The notes below the pieces were generated by a model, which saw nothing but the letters and a program-made list of their open reading frames with translations, was not told where the DNA came from and did not search any database. Shown piece by piece: positions 33,038-43,356 of a DNA stretch of 64,000 nt. The translations under genes and the position numbers were made by a program. Origin of the DNA: CBDFLA01 sp965248915 (lineage in GTDB: Bacteria > Pseudomonadota > Alphaproteobacteria > M2410); NCBI GenBank assembly GCA_965248915.1, contig OZ252216.1:3286001-3350000 (forward strand), given 5' to 3'. Position 1 is the stretch's first letter. Each line of letters opens with the position of its first letter.

Positions 33038-35935
33038 ATGGGCGCGAGCCTCGGGAAAGGCGACCACATCTATTTGGTCGATGGATCCGGCTACATCTTC
33101 AGGGCCTATCACGCCTTGCCACCCCTGACCCGAAAAGCGGACGGCCTTCCCGTCGGGGCGGTGTCGGGCTTTTGCAACATGTTGTTCAAGCTCTTGGAGG
33201 ACACCAAGCAAGGTGACAAGCCAACACATTTTGCCGTAATCTTTGATCCCAAAGGGGGATCGTTTAGAAATAGTGTCTATGCGGATTATAAGGCCAATCG
33301 CCCACCGCCCCCGGAAGATCTTGTTCCCCAATTTGGTCTCATACGTGAAGCCGTCAAAGCCTTCAATGTTCCTTCCATAGAGATGAAGGGATTTGAAGCC
33401 GATGATTTGATTGCGACCTATGCGACCGAGGCCGCCAAGGCCGGTGCTAAAGTGACCATTGTCTCCTCCGACAAGGACTTAATGCAACTCGTCGACGACA
33501 ACATTGAAATGCTCGACACCATGAAGAACCGCCACATCGGTGAGGCGGAGGTCATGGAAAAATTCGGCGTAGGGCCTGACCGCGTTATTGATGTGCAGTC
33601 CCTGGCCGGAGATTCATCTGACAATGTGCCCGGCGTTCCTGGCATCGGGGTCAAGACTGCAGCCCTTCTCATCAATGAATACGGCGACTTGGAAAGCGTG
33701 CTTGCTCGTGCTGAAGAAATCAAGCAACCCAAACGCCGCCAAAACCTAATCGAGTTTGCTGACCAGGCACGCGTGTCCTACGAGCTTGTGACGCTCCGCC
33801 AGGATGTCAAAACCGAAGTCCCGCTCTCCGATATGGAAGTCGCAGAGCTCGATCCGAACTTCTTGCTCGGTTTCTTGCGCGCGCTTGATTTCAACACCTT
33901 GACGAGGCGTATCGCGTCAATCTTCGATGTGGACGCTGAGGCCATCGAGCCTTGGGTGTCTCTTGATGCGGCCGAAGAAAAAGCAAATGGCGCAAGCAAA
34001 AAGCCTGCGATCAAATCATCCAAGGGGGAGAGCAAAGGTGGCGCACTTGGCGCTGTAATGGAGCGCCAATCCCTTGAAGCCGACATTGACGCCAGTGTTT
34101 ATGAGACCGTGACCACCATGGCCCGTCTCAATGAGTGGATCGAGAAAGCCAAAAGCGTCGGCGAAGTCGCTGTGGATACAGAGACCACAGGCCTTGATGC
34201 CATGTCTGTCGACTTGGTCGGTGTTTGCCTTTCCGTTGAGCCGGGCGAGGCCTGTTACATTCCTCTGGGTCATGGATCGTCTGGAGAGGGTCTCGACTTC
34301 GGGGACACAGAAGAGATCGATCAGATACCTCTCAAAGAAGCCGTCGCTGCGCTGAAGCCCTTACTTGAAGACCCAAGTGTTCTGAAGATCGGACAAAACC
34401 TCAAATACGACATGCAGCTGTTGGGGCGTTACGGCGTAGACGTGACACCCATCGATGACACCATGCTCTTGTCTTATGCCCTTGATGCGGGCTTGCATGG
34501 TCACGGCATGGATGAGTTGTCCACACTGCACATCGGCCACAAACCGATTGCCTTTAAAGACATTGCAGGAACTGGCAAAAAGCAAAAGACCTTTGATCAA
34601 ATCCCCATCGATGAGGCGACAAAATATGCGGCTGAAGATGCCGACGTCACCCTTCGTTTACACAGGCTCCTAAAGCCCCGTCTCGTCGAAGACCGTATGA
34701 CCACGGTCTATGAGACCTTGGAACGCCCGTTGGTGCCAATCCTAGTTGGTATGGAACGCGAAGGCGTCAAGATTGACCGCACCGCTTTGCAGCGCATGTC
34801 CGGTGATTTCGCGCAACGCATGTTGGGACTTGAAGCTGAGGCTCACGAGCAAGCAGGGGAATCGTTCAATCTGGGGTCCCCCAAGCAATTGGGTGAAATC
34901 CTGTTCGACAAATTGGGCATTCAAAGCGGCAAGAAAACCAAAACCGGTGCTTGGGCGACAGGCGCAGGCGTACTCGAAGATCTCGCCGCGCAGGGCCATG
35001 AACTTCCTCGGACTTTGCTAGGCTGGCGACAGATGTCAAAACTCAAGAGCACTTATACCGACGCGCTGCCGGAGTTCATCAATGCAGATACGGGCCGCGT
35101 CCACACATCCTATTCCATGGCCGCAACAACCACTGGTCGGCTCGCCTCGTCTGATCCGAACTTGCAGAACATTCCCATCCGCACCGAAGAAGGTCGGCAA
35201 ATCAGAACTGCCTTTATCGCAGAGCCGGGCAATGTGCTCATCAGCGCCGACTATTCACAGATTGAATTGCGGGTGCTCGCGCACATCGCTGACATTGATG
35301 CCTTGAAACAAGCTTTTGCCGATGGCCTCGACATTCACGCCATGACCGCAAGCCAGATGTTCGATGTGCCCATTGAAGGCATGGACCCCATGGTGCGCCG
35401 CAAGGCCAAGGCCATCAACTTCGGCATCATTTATGGCATCTCCGCTTTTGGTCTCGCCAACAACTTGAGCATTCCGCGCGAGGAAGCCGCCGACTACATC
35501 AAGTCCTATTTCGAGCGCTTCCCAGGCATCCGCCAATACATGGACGACACCAAAACCTTTGCCCGCGAGAACGGTTATGTGGAAACCCTCTTTGGCCGCA
35601 AGTGTCATTACCGCGAAATCAACTCGAAGAATGGCGCGCAAAGATCCTTCATGGAACGCGCCGCCATCAACGCGCCGATTCAAGGCACCGCCGCCGACAT
35701 CATTCGCCGCGCCATGATCCGCATGCCGCAAGCTTTGACCGACGCCGACCTCGAAGCGCGCATGCTCCTTCAAGTTCACGATGAGCTGATCTTTGAAGTG
35801 CCTAAAGACCAAGCAGATGAAACGTGCAAAGTCGTGGCCCATGTCATGGAGGACGCCGCCCATCCAGCCCGTGCCCTGTCCGTCCCTCTCACGGTCGATG
35901 CCAACATCGGCAACAATTGGGATGAAGCACATTAG
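33038..35935 (+). CDS. polA: DNA polymerase I
   Basis: A 965-residue protein with all three domains. The 5' nuclease occupies about 1-300 (LVDGSGYIFRAYHAL, GFEADDLIATYA, DSSDNVPGVPGIG). The 3'-5' exonuclease spans about 365-560 with Exo I DTETTGLD, Exo II NLKYD and Exo III YAAEDAD, so proofreading looks active. The polymerase domain has motif A DYSQIELRV, motif B KAINFGIIYG and motif C QVHDEL. It fills gaps in repair and removes Okazaki primers. AAAGGAAA precedes the ATG. Confidence 0.97.
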   Translation: MGASLGKGDHIYLVDGSGYIFRAYHALPPLTRKADGLPVGAVSGFCNMLFKLLEDTKQGDKPTHFAVIFDPKGGSFRNSVYADYKANRPPPPEDLVPQFGLIREAVKAFNVPSIEMKGFEADDLIATYATEAAKAGAKVTIVSSDKDLMQLVDDNIEMLDTMKNRHIGEAEVMEKFGVGPDRVIDVQSLAGDSSDNVPGVPGIGVKTAALLINEYGDLESVLARAEEIKQPKRRQNLIEFADQARVSYELVTLRQDVKTEVPLSDMEVAELDPNFLLGFLRALDFNTLTRRIASIFDVDAEAIEPWVSLDAAEEKANGASKKPAIKSSKGESKGGALGAVMERQSLEADIDASVYETVTTMARLNEWIEKAKSVGEVAVDTETTGLDAMSVDLVGVCLSVEPGEACYIPLGHGSSGEGLDFGDTEEIDQIPLKEAVAALKPLLEDPSVLKIGQNLKYDMQLLGRYGVDVTPIDDTMLLSYALDAGLHGHGMDELSTLHIGHKPIAFKDIAGTGKKQKTFDQIPIDEATKYAAEDADVTLRLHRLLKPRLVEDRMTTVYETLERPLVPILVGMEREGVKIDRTALQRMSGDFAQRMLGLEAEAHEQAGESFNLGSPKQLGEILFDKLGIQSGKKTKTGAWATGAGVLEDLAAQGHELPRTLLGWRQMSKLKSTYTDALPEFINADTGRVHTSYSMAATTTGRLASSDPNLQNIPIRTEEGRQIRTAFIAEPGNVLISADYSQIELRVLAHIADIDALKQAFADGLDIHAMTASQMFDVPIEGMDPMVRRKAKAINFGIIYGISAFGLANNLSIPREEAADYIKSYFERFPGIRQYMDDTKTFARENGYVETLFGRKCHYREINSKNGAQRSFMERAAINAPIQGTAADIIRRAMIRMPQALTDADLEARMLLQVHDELIFEVPKDQADETCKVVAHVMEDAAHPARALSVPLTVDANIGNNWDEAH

Positions 35936-36014
35936 AGGACTGAGGAATTGACTCAATGCCACAAGCCACTAACATTTCAAACAAACACAAATAGAAAAAC
36001 AAGGGAGAGAACCC

Positions 36015-36437
36015 ATGGGCGACATCACCATGCAAAAACAATCGATCACAGCTGAAGCGGCACAGCGCGTGTTGGAAGCAGCTGACGCAAAGGCGCGCGA
36101 AATGGGCGTGCCCATGGTCATCGCCATCTGTGATGAATCCGGTGTTCTAAAGACCTATCGACGCATGGACGGCGCGGCCCAGCTCTCCGTTGAAATCGCC
36201 CAAGACAAAGCCTACACAGCGATTTCATTCTCCATGCCGACCCATGAATGGTTCGAATTCATCAAGGAAGACCCGCCCCTCTACCAAGGCATTGTCAACA
36301 CACCGCGCCTTGTCGTCTTTGGCGGTGGCTACCCGATCAAGCATGGAGATGCGGTGATCGGCGGCATCGGGGTATCCGGTGGACATTACTCACAAGACAT
36401 GGAAGTGGCCGAAGCTGGCCTCGCCGCTCTGGCATAA
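36015..36437 (+). CDS. GlcG/HbpS-family protein
   Basis: A 140-residue protein of the GlcG/HbpS fold. It has ITAEAAQRVLEAADAKARE in the first helix, VPMVIAICDESGVL, YTAISFSMPT, and the glycine-rich GDAVIGGIGVSGG end. Members bind heme, cobalamin or small ligands, or occur in glycolate and diol operons. No such genes are near. GGGAGAG lies before the ATG. It stands alone between polA and the opposite-strand pckA. Confidence 0.85.
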   Translation: MGDITMQKQSITAEAAQRVLEAADAKAREMGVPMVIAICDESGVLKTYRRMDGAAQLSVEIAQDKAYTAISFSMPTHEWFEFIKEDPPLYQGIVNTPRLVVFGGGYPIKHGDAVIGGIGVSGGHYSQDMEVAEAGLAALA

Positions 36438-36477
36438 GACTTCAATCGACCCGTTTGCTCACACTCTTCCAGGCGAC

Positions 36478-38094
36478 TTACGCCGCCCCGGGTGCTGCCG
36501 CTTTGACGTCCGGGTCGACGTGATCGAGGAACTTTTCGAAATTGTCGATGAACATGCCGACAAGCTTTTGCGCTTGCGCGTCATAAGCAGCCGCATCATC
36601 CCACGTACCGCGCGGGTCAAGGATCGATGTGTCGACGTCATGAACGGAGACCGGCACTTCAAAACCAAAATTAGAATCGACCCGCATTTCTGAACTGTTC
36701 AGTGAACCATCGAGAGCCGCACAAAGGAGCGCGCGGGTTTCCTTGATCGGCATCCGGTGACCGGTGCCATAAGCACCGCCGGTCCAGCCGGTGTTCACCA
36801 ACCAGCAGCCGACCCCATGTTGGGCGATGAGATCGCGCAACAGGTTGCCGTATTCTGTCGGGTGACGCGGCATGAACGGTGCGCCGAAGCAGGTTGAAAA
36901 CGTGGCTTGCGGTTCCGTCACGCCTTTCTCGGTGCCGGCGACTTTGGCGGTGTAGCCGGAGAGGAAGTGATACATCGCTTGGCTTGGCGTAAGACGCGCG
37001 ATCGGAGGCAAAACACCGAAGGCGTCAGCGGTCAACATGATCACGTTTTTGGGATGGCCACAGCGACCGGATTCACTCGCATTGGGAATGTAAGAGATCG
37101 GGTAGGCGCCGCGTGAGTTTTCAGCAAGTGTTGGGTCGTCGAGGTCGAGCGTCCGCGTGTCTGGATCCATGACGACATTCTCAAGAACCGTACCGAAACG
37201 TTTGGTCGTCGCATAGATCTCAGGCTCCGCCTCTGCGGAGAGCTTGATCATTTTGGCGTAGCAGCCGCCTTCAAAATTGAAGAGACCGTTCTCCGACCAA
37301 CCGTGCTCATCGTCGCCGATGAGTGTTCGTGCGGAATCAGCCGACAGAGTTGTTTTGCCTGTGCCAGACAGGCCAAAGAAAATCGCTGCATCTTCCGTGT
37401 CACCAACATTGACCGAACAGTGCATCGGCATGACGCGTTTTTCTGGCAGCAGGAAGTTCAACATGGTGAAGACGGACTTTTTGGTTTCACCGGCGTAGGA
37501 AGTACCGGCAATGAGCACCATGCGTTTTGCAAAGTCGCACGCGATCATGGTTTCGCCACGACTACCGTGGCGCGCCGGGTCAGCCTTAAAACTCGGGAAA
37601 TTGATGACTGTGAACTCTGGGTCGAAATCGTCAAGCTCGGATGGTTCGGCCTGAATGAGCAGGTGTTGAATAAAGAGGTTATGCCAGGCCAGTTCGTTGA
37701 CAATGCGCGTCGGCAGCCGGTGGGTGAGGTCAGCACCCCCAAAGAGATCTTGCATAAAGAGTTCTTTGCCCTCGGCATGGGCGATCATGTCTTCCAGAAG
37801 TGCGTCGAACTGTGCCGTTGTCACAGGCGCGCTCGTCTCCCACCACACCGTATCTTCCGTCGTCGAATCTTTGACCACGAATTTGTCGAGGGCGGAGCGT
37901 CCTGTGTGTTGTCCGGTCTTGACGACAAGGGGTCCGTCCTTAGCGACTTCTCCTTCGCCGCGCGCCACCGCTGCCTGATAGAGAACGGGCGCGCTCAGAT
38001 TCCAATACTCCGCCTTTACATTGCGAAATCCCTTGAGATTCGGGCCCAGGGTGTCGATCCCTTTCTTGGGGATTCTTGATCCAATCTTCGTCAT
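36478..38094 (-). CDS. pckA: Phosphoenolpyruvate carboxykinase (ATP)
   Basis: A 538-residue enzyme that converts oxaloacetate and ATP to phosphoenolpyruvate and CO2, the entry to gluconeogenesis. The kinase-1a P-loop is FFGLSGTGKTTLS, kinase-2 is LIGDDEHGW, and the metal-binding region is in HCSVNVG; the substrate loop RTGRS-like GQHTGRS is near the N-terminus. The size is typical of bacterial ATP-type enzymes. GGAGGG precedes the ATG closely. In rhizobia pckA lies beside chvGI; here only the MATE gene separates them, on the other strand. Confidence 0.96.
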   Translation of the reverse strand: MTKIGSRIPKKGIDTLGPNLKGFRNVKAEYWNLSAPVLYQAAVARGEGEVAKDGPLVVKTGQHTGRSALDKFVVKDSTTEDTVWWETSAPVTTAQFDALLEDMIAHAEGKELFMQDLFGGADLTHRLPTRIVNELAWHNLFIQHLLIQAEPSELDDFDPEFTVINFPSFKADPARHGSRGETMIACDFAKRMVLIAGTSYAGETKKSVFTMLNFLLPEKRVMPMHCSVNVGDTEDAAIFFGLSGTGKTTLSADSARTLIGDDEHGWSENGLFNFEGGCYAKMIKLSAEAEPEIYATTKRFGTVLENVVMDPDTRTLDLDDPTLAENSRGAYPISYIPNASESGRCGHPKNVIMLTADAFGVLPPIARLTPSQAMYHFLSGYTAKVAGTEKGVTEPQATFSTCFGAPFMPRHPTEYGNLLRDLIAQHGVGCWLVNTGWTGGAYGTGHRMPIKETRALLCAALDGSLNSSEMRVDSNFGFEVPVSVHDVDTSILDPRGTWDDAAAYDAQAQKLVGMFIDNFEKFLDHVDPDVKAAAPGAA

Positions 38095-38403
38095 TTGCCC
38101 TCCAATGACCCGTGTATATCCATCTGGCGCAGGTGGTTATTGGCACGACGGATGCCTGCCAGAAAGGAGGCAACATAGGGGGGAACCAAACCGGAAAGCA
38201 ATCCTAAAAACCGCCTTGCGCCATTTGGCTTTTCGCTATGGTAAACGAAGGCGATCCAGGCACATTTGATCCCCTTGCGAGGCGGGGCGAATACTGTTTT
38301 TGTGGGGTGACCCGAAAGTGCCGACACAACCAGACCGAATACCCAAAATAATCGCGCTGTAAGAGGAAATTCCACCAATGAACGGTGGGAGGAAAGGGAG
38401 AGA
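38095..38403. other. Divergent promoter region between pckA and the MATE gene
   Basis: This 309-base gap lies between divergent starts. It has a small CCACC/GGTGG stem at about 38373-38389, just before the MATE ribosome binding site (GGAGGAAAGGGAGAG), which might affect translation. No convincing -35/-10 pair and no gene were found. Confidence 0.4.
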
Positions 38404-39798
38404 ATGGCTGAGCGCGGCGTGGCGACACGCGACGAGAATTTCGCCTCAGACTTGAAATCACACGGGTTCGAGACCCTGCGTCTGGCGTTGCCGGTGATGT
38501 TGGCGCGTGCCGGCATTCTCCTCATGGTTTTGATAGACGCCGCCATGGTCGGTCAGGTCGCAGCCCGCGAGCTGGCTTTTATGAGTATTGGCATCGCCCC
38601 ACAAGTCATGTTGATGCTCATTGGTGTTGGCATGCTGCAAGGCGGCATGGTGTTGACGGCCCAAGCGCATGGCGCTGGCGAGAACGAAGCGACCGGCGAG
38701 ATCTGGCGCGTAAACCTGGCGCACGCCGCTGTTCTCGGCCTCTTCTTCGGTTTTGCTTCACTTTTGGCCGAGCCCTTCATTCGCGCTGTCGGCATCGCCC
38801 CCGACTTGGCCGCTGGCGCTGGCCGCGTATCGATTCAGTTTGCCTGGGGCATTCCGGGCATGTTGCTTTACATCTCTTGTCAGTATTTCTTGGAAGGCAT
38901 CAAACGCCCTTATGTGTGCATGTCGGTCATGGGCGTCGCCAATGTAATCAACATTTTCCTCAATGGCATCATTGTATGGGGTTGGTTCGGATGGGTGACA
39001 CCCATGGGAGCAGAAGGGGCGGTGCTTGCAACCTCAAGCGTCCGTTGGCTCCTCTTTATCTCTGTTTTCATTTACATCCTGAGTTTTCGTGAAAGACATG
39101 CCTACGCCATACATCTGGAATGGCGCGACATCGTCTCAGAGAAAGGCCGTGACATCGGTAGGCGCATTCGCCGCATCGGGGCGCCGGCAGGACTTACCCA
39201 GTTTCTCGAATCGTCTGCCTTTTCCGCTCTCGTCATATTGGCCGGTCTGATCGGCGAGATCGCAACCGCTGCCTATCAAGTCACCATAAACATCGTGCAG
39301 TTCCTCTACATGGCCGCGGTCGGTATGGCAGCCGCCACATCCGTGCGTGTCGGTAGCGCGGTGGGGTCAGGTGATCTGCCAGGCGTTCGACTTGCAGGAT
39401 GGAGTGGCGCCTTCCTGGTTGTTCTCATCACAATGCCGTTTGCCCTGATGCTCCTTATTTGGCCGGGCCCGGCGGCACAAGTTTTCGTTTCAGATCCTGC
39501 CGTGATTGAGCTTGCCAGGGTGACCATTCGCTTGGCCTGTCTCTTTATTCTGCTGGATGTCGCCATGGCGGTGCTCTTGGGGGCATTGCGCGGTGCTGGT
39601 GACATGCATGTGCCGATGGGCCTTCAATCTGTGTCATTCTGGGTCGTGACGGTGCCAATCGCGTATTTCTTGGCAATTGGCCAGAAAATGGGCGCTCCTG
39701 GCCTTATTTTAGGCCTATTTGTTGGCGTTTCATTGGCCTGCGTCCTTCTTGGCCTCAGATTTCGCAAAATTTCACAAAGGCCGATCAAGCGACGATAA
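38404..39798 (+). CDS. MATE-family efflux transporter
   Basis: A 464-residue protein with about twelve hydrophobic helices in the two-fold MatE layout. The first half starts TLRLALPVMLARAGILLMVLIDAAMVGQ; the second repeat has QFLESSAFSALVILAGLIGEIATAAYQ. These transporters export cationic drugs or metabolites with H+ or Na+. It is transcribed toward chvI, 47 bases upstream of it, and could contribute to the same transcript. Confidence 0.9.
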   Translation: MAERGVATRDENFASDLKSHGFETLRLALPVMLARAGILLMVLIDAAMVGQVAARELAFMSIGIAPQVMLMLIGVGMLQGGMVLTAQAHGAGENEATGEIWRVNLAHAAVLGLFFGFASLLAEPFIRAVGIAPDLAAGAGRVSIQFAWGIPGMLLYISCQYFLEGIKRPYVCMSVMGVANVINIFLNGIIVWGWFGWVTPMGAEGAVLATSSVRWLLFISVFIYILSFRERHAYAIHLEWRDIVSEKGRDIGRRIRRIGAPAGLTQFLESSAFSALVILAGLIGEIATAAYQVTINIVQFLYMAAVGMAAATSVRVGSAVGSGDLPGVRLAGWSGAFLVVLITMPFALMLLIWPGPAAQVFVSDPAVIELARVTIRLACLFILLDVAMAVLLGALRGAGDMHVPMGLQSVSFWVVTVPIAYFLAIGQKMGAPGLILGLFVGVSLACVLLGLRFRKISQRPIKRR

Positions 39799-39845
39799 AC
39801 CGGGTGGGGCAACATCCAATTTGCATCGCGTGAGAGGCGAACATT

Positions 39846-40601
39846 ATGATAGACATGAGCCAAGAAGGGACCGCTCCTTCCGATATAGAAAATTATGAGA
39901 CGGACGGAATAAGCATGACCACAATTGCATTGGTTGACGACGATCGAAATATCCTGACGTCGGTCAGCATCGCTCTCGAATCTGAGGGCTATCAAGTTCG
40001 CACTTACACCGATGGCGCTGCGGCTCTCGTCGGGCTCAATCAATCGCCGCCGGACTTGGCGGTATTTGACATCAAGATGCCGCGCATGGACGGCATGGAG
40101 CTCCTCCGCAAGCTACGCGAATCGCAAAAGCTCCCGGTCATCTTCTTAACGTCGAAAGACGAAGAGGTTGATGAGATCCTCGGTCTTTCAATGGGCGCAG
40201 ATGACTACATTCGCAAGCCCTTCAGTCAGCGCCTTTTGCTCGAGCGGATCAAAGCGATCCTGCGCCGTGGAGAGGCCGATTCGGAAGAAGACCAGGCGCA
40301 GGTCATTGTGCGAGGCAGTCTGAAGCTTGATCCCATGCGCCATTCGTGTACGTGGGTCGACAAGCCGGTGACCCTCACTGTAACGGAATTCCTCATACTG
40401 CAAGCATTGGCCCAACGTCCAGGTTATGTGAAAAGTCGCGACAACCTGATGGACGCCGCATATGACGATCAAGTCTATGTTGACGACCGCACCATCGACA
40501 GCCACATCAAGCGATTGCGCAAGAAATTCAAGGATGTCGATGACAACTTCGATGCCATTGAGACGCTTTACGGCGTGGGGTATCGCTACCGCGAGCAATA
40601 A
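39846..40601 (+). CDS. chvI: Response regulator of the ChvG-ChvI system
   Basis: A 251-residue OmpR/PhoB-type regulator. The receiver domain has TIALVDDDRNILTSVSIALE, phospho-acceptor D75 (VFDIKMPRMDG), the Thr of FLTSKD and the Lys of IRKPF. The winged-helix domain ends in DRTIDSHIKRLRKK and GVGYRY. It controls envelope, acid and symbiosis genes in alphaproteobacteria. ATG 39915 (MTTIALV) would give the usual family N-terminus, but the upstream ATG has the better ribosome binding site. Confidence 0.92.
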   Translation: MIDMSQEGTAPSDIENYETDGISMTTIALVDDDRNILTSVSIALESEGYQVRTYTDGAAALVGLNQSPPDLAVFDIKMPRMDGMELLRKLRESQKLPVIFLTSKDEEVDEILGLSMGADDYIRKPFSQRLLLERIKAILRRGEADSEEDQAQVIVRGSLKLDPMRHSCTWVDKPVTLTVTEFLILQALAQRPGYVKSRDNLMDAAYDDQVYVDDRTIDSHIKRLRKKFKDVDDNFDAIETLYGVGYRYREQ

Positions 40602-40692
40602 GCTTGAGCGAAGGCCGCTCGCGCAGGCTTTCTCGGCATGATAAGGTCCGCTCCATCAAGGGAAGCGAAGGAGCGGATCTCCGCACGACCGC

Positions 40693-42444
40693 ATGAACGA
40701 CAACGCATCACAGTCATCAGATAGCGCGGCTTTGCCGGACCTCGAAATTCCGGCTGAACGCCCCACCGCGAAACGAGATGGCGGCGGCGCGTGGGCTGCT
40801 TTTGGTGCACCATTTGTCATGCTCTCGCCAAGGCTACCGAAGGTTTCCCTGCTCGTACTTCTCTTGCTCCTTCTCAATGTGACGACCGTGATTGGCGTCG
40901 TTTACTTCATTTTCAAAATTGACAATTCACGAGATCAATTGATTGAAGTGCGGATCGATGCGTTGAAGACACAAGCCGGGATCATCGCAGGTGCTTTGAG
41001 TGAAAGCGCGATCATTGGCGAAGACGAACTGACCATCGACTACGACCGTGCCAATCTAACCATTCGAAGGTTGGTGGATGAAACGAAAGCCCGTGCCAGG
41101 CTTTATACCGCCAGCGGGCGATTGCTCGCAGATTCAAGATTGCTCAATCGCAGTCAGGTAGAGACATTCGATTTGGCACCCATCGGCGAAAACACCTATC
41201 CATTGACAATTGAAGATCGGGTCTACAATTTTCTCGTGAAATACTTCTTCATGGAAGAACTGCCGCCCTACCGGGAATATGCAAACCAACCAGGCACCGA
41301 CTATCCAGAAGTCATCGCGGCATTGGATGGTCAAACCGCTTCTGCCCGCCGTGAGAACATAGATCAAGAGTTGGTCTTCAGTGTTGCTGTGCCTGTGCGC
41401 CATTTGCAGATCGTGCGCGGCGCTTTATTGGTTTCTGCCGAAGGTGGAGACATCGACGCGTTGGTGCGTGAGAACCGCATGACCATTCTAAAGATTGTTG
41501 CGATCGGTGTTGTAGCCTCCGCTGCCCTGACACTTGTATTGTTTTTCTACATCGCAAGCCCTTTGAGACGACTGTCACGAACAGCTGAGGATGCGACGAC
41601 AGGCACAAATTTTGCCCGCGTTGAAATCCCTGACATGTCTTGGCGGCGAGATGAGATAGGTGAGCTTTCACTTTCGTTGCGCACCATGATGGGCGCCCTC
41701 TACTCGCGGATCGAGGCGATTGAGAGCTTTGCTGCCGATGTCAGCCATGAAATCAAAAATCCTCTCACCTCTATTCGCAGTGCGGTCGAAACATTGGAAC
41801 TTGCCAAAAACAACGAAGCTCGCACCATGTTGATGGATCTCATTCAACAAGATGTGAGCCGACTTGACCGCCTTATTTCAGACATCTCAGATGCCTCAAG
41901 GCTTGATGCGGAGCTGGCGCGCGAGCGCTCAGAAACCGTGATCATCGGCAAACTTCTCGAAGGACTGGTCGCTATCTATCAAGGAACAAGGAAAGACACA
42001 GATCCCCACGTCAAATTGAGATTCAAGGAAAGACTACCAGGTGACGGCGCCGTCCTTGGGATTGAAAGTCGCGTAGGTCAGGTTTTTCGAAACCTCATCA
42101 ACAACGCCATATCGTTCTCAGACTCGGGCGCAGCGATCGACATAAGTGTGGATCGATATTTTCGTCAGAACAAAGAGTATATTCGCATTTTTATCGATGA
42201 TGAAGGCCCCGGCATTCCAGAAGACAATCTCGACACAATCTTCAATCGATTCTATACGGAGCGGCCTGAGGCAGAAGGCTTCGGCAACAATTCTGGTCTG
42301 GGCTTGAGTATTTCCCGCCAGATCGTCGAGGCGCACGAAGGCGAAATTTGGGCTGAAAACAAAACAGGGAATGACGGCGGTGTGAAGGGCGCAAGATTTG
42401 TGATTCTGTTCCCGACACAAAAATCGAGGGAGGCATTTCATTGA
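40693..42444 (+). CDS. chvG: Envelope-stress sensor histidine kinase ChvG
   Basis: A 583-residue kinase with a basic cytoplasmic N-terminus, transmembrane helix 1 at about 52-75, a periplasmic sensor domain to about 270, helix 2, a HAMP domain (SPLRRLSRTAED), the H-box DVSHEIKNPLTSIR with H352, and ATP-binding motifs NLINNAISFS, DEGPGIPEDN and GLGLSIS. It phosphorylates ChvI, and the periplasmic inhibitor ExoR is the known regulator in rhizobia. Its stop overlaps the TTG start of hprK (TTGA), coupling envelope sensing to the PTS genes. Confidence 0.93.
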   Translation: MNDNASQSSDSAALPDLEIPAERPTAKRDGGGAWAAFGAPFVMLSPRLPKVSLLVLLLLLLNVTTVIGVVYFIFKIDNSRDQLIEVRIDALKTQAGIIAGALSESAIIGEDELTIDYDRANLTIRRLVDETKARARLYTASGRLLADSRLLNRSQVETFDLAPIGENTYPLTIEDRVYNFLVKYFFMEELPPYREYANQPGTDYPEVIAALDGQTASARRENIDQELVFSVAVPVRHLQIVRGALLVSAEGGDIDALVRENRMTILKIVAIGVVASAALTLVLFFYIASPLRRLSRTAEDATTGTNFARVEIPDMSWRRDEIGELSLSLRTMMGALYSRIEAIESFAADVSHEIKNPLTSIRSAVETLELAKNNEARTMLMDLIQQDVSRLDRLISDISDASRLDAELARERSETVIIGKLLEGLVAIYQGTRKDTDPHVKLRFKERLPGDGAVLGIESRVGQVFRNLINNAISFSDSGAAIDISVDRYFRQNKEYIRIFIDDEGPGIPEDNLDTIFNRFYTERPEAEGFGNNSGLGLSISRQIVEAHEGEIWAENKTGNDGGVKGARFVILFPTQKSREAFH

Positions 42445-42872
42445 GCGACGCCACCGAAAAGCTAGTCCATGGTACTTGCATCGCGCTCGGTGATTGGTGT
42501 GTTCTTTTTCGCGGAGATCCCGGCTGCGGCAAGTCTGATTTGGGCCTAAGGTTGATCGAAGATGGGGCCGCATTGGTGTCGGATGATCAAGTGGCCTTAA
42601 CCAATCTAGGCGATTATCTGGTGGCAGGACCGCCCGGGCCAATCGCAGGGTTGCTTGAAGTGCGCGGCGTTGGAATTCTCAAAAAACCCCATGTTTCAGG
42701 GATTCCGCTGGCGATGCTCGTAGACTTGGTGCCCGCCACGAAGGTCCCTAGACTGCCCGATGCCCGCACTGATAACATCCTTAATGTCGAGCTTCCGGTC
42801 ATCGATCTTTATGCTTTCGAAACATCGGCGGCGATAAAGGTGAGATTGGCCCTTCAGTCCCTACTTGACTGA
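42441..42872 (+). CDS. hprK: Short HPr kinase/phosphorylase
   Basis: A 143-residue protein from a TTG start (GGGAGG seven bases upstream) that overlaps the chvG stop by four bases. It consists only of the catalytic domain: Walker A GDPGCGKS at 25-32, the LISDDQVA-like motif as ALVSDDQVAL, and the signature loop LEVRGVGI. The N-terminal domain of Gram-positive HprK is absent, as usual in alphaproteobacteria. It phosphorylates and dephosphorylates a serine of HPr. Confidence 0.92.
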   Translation: MSDATEKLVHGTCIALGDWCVLFRGDPGCGKSDLGLRLIEDGAALVSDDQVALTNLGDYLVAGPPGPIAGLLEVRGVGILKKPHVSGIPLAMLVDLVPATKVPRLPDARTDNILNVELPVIDLYAFETSAAIKVRLALQSLLD

Positions 42873-42940
42873 CTGCGCGACGAAAGGTCTAACCGCTCGA
42901 AGTTTGCAATTGAAATTCAACGACCAGAGACGGACGCACT

Positions 42941-43348
42941 ATGATCGGACTTGTCATTGTTACCCATGGCCAACTTGCCAATGAGTTTATCGCTGCGACG
43001 GAACACGTGGTTGGGCCGCAACCGAACACGGCTGCAATTTGTATTGGCCCCGACGATGATATGGAGAAGCGCCGGCAAGAAATTTTGGATGCTGTATCGA
43101 AAGTCGATACCGGCGAAGGTGTTATACTTCTGACTGACATGTTTGGTGGGACACCTTCTAATTTGGCCATTTCCATTATGGACAAGGCAAACGTCGAGGT
43201 GATTGCCGGGATCAACCTCCCCATGTTGATTAAGCTTGCCAGTGTACGTGATACCGAAGACCTAAAGTCCGCTGTGGAACAAGCGCAAGTCTCTGGCAGA
43301 AAATACATCAATGTTGCATCAAGCGTTCTCGCAGGCGATGAGAGCTAA
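42941..43348 (+). CDS. PTS EIIA (mannose-type) regulatory subunit
   Basis: A 135-residue EIIA-Man domain with the phosphorylated histidine H9 in VIVTHGQLANEF, plus LLTDMFGGTPSNLA and a VIAGINLPML strand, all family hallmarks. No EIIB, EIIC or EIID genes are in the window, so it probably takes phosphate from HPr as a regulatory end-point rather than feeding a sugar permease. It lies between hprK and ptsH. Confidence 0.9.
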   Translation: MIGLVIVTHGQLANEFIAATEHVVGPQPNTAAICIGPDDDMEKRRQEILDAVSKVDTGEGVILLTDMFGGTPSNLAISIMDKANVEVIAGINLPMLIKLASVRDTEDLKSAVEQAQVSGRKYINVASSVLAGDES

Positions 43349-43356
43349 GGCAACGA

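Noticed and set aside
36478..38079. Long plus-strand frames across pckA, such as 37303-38079.
   Set aside because: They are antisense shadows of the well-supported pckA gene, with no motifs of their own.
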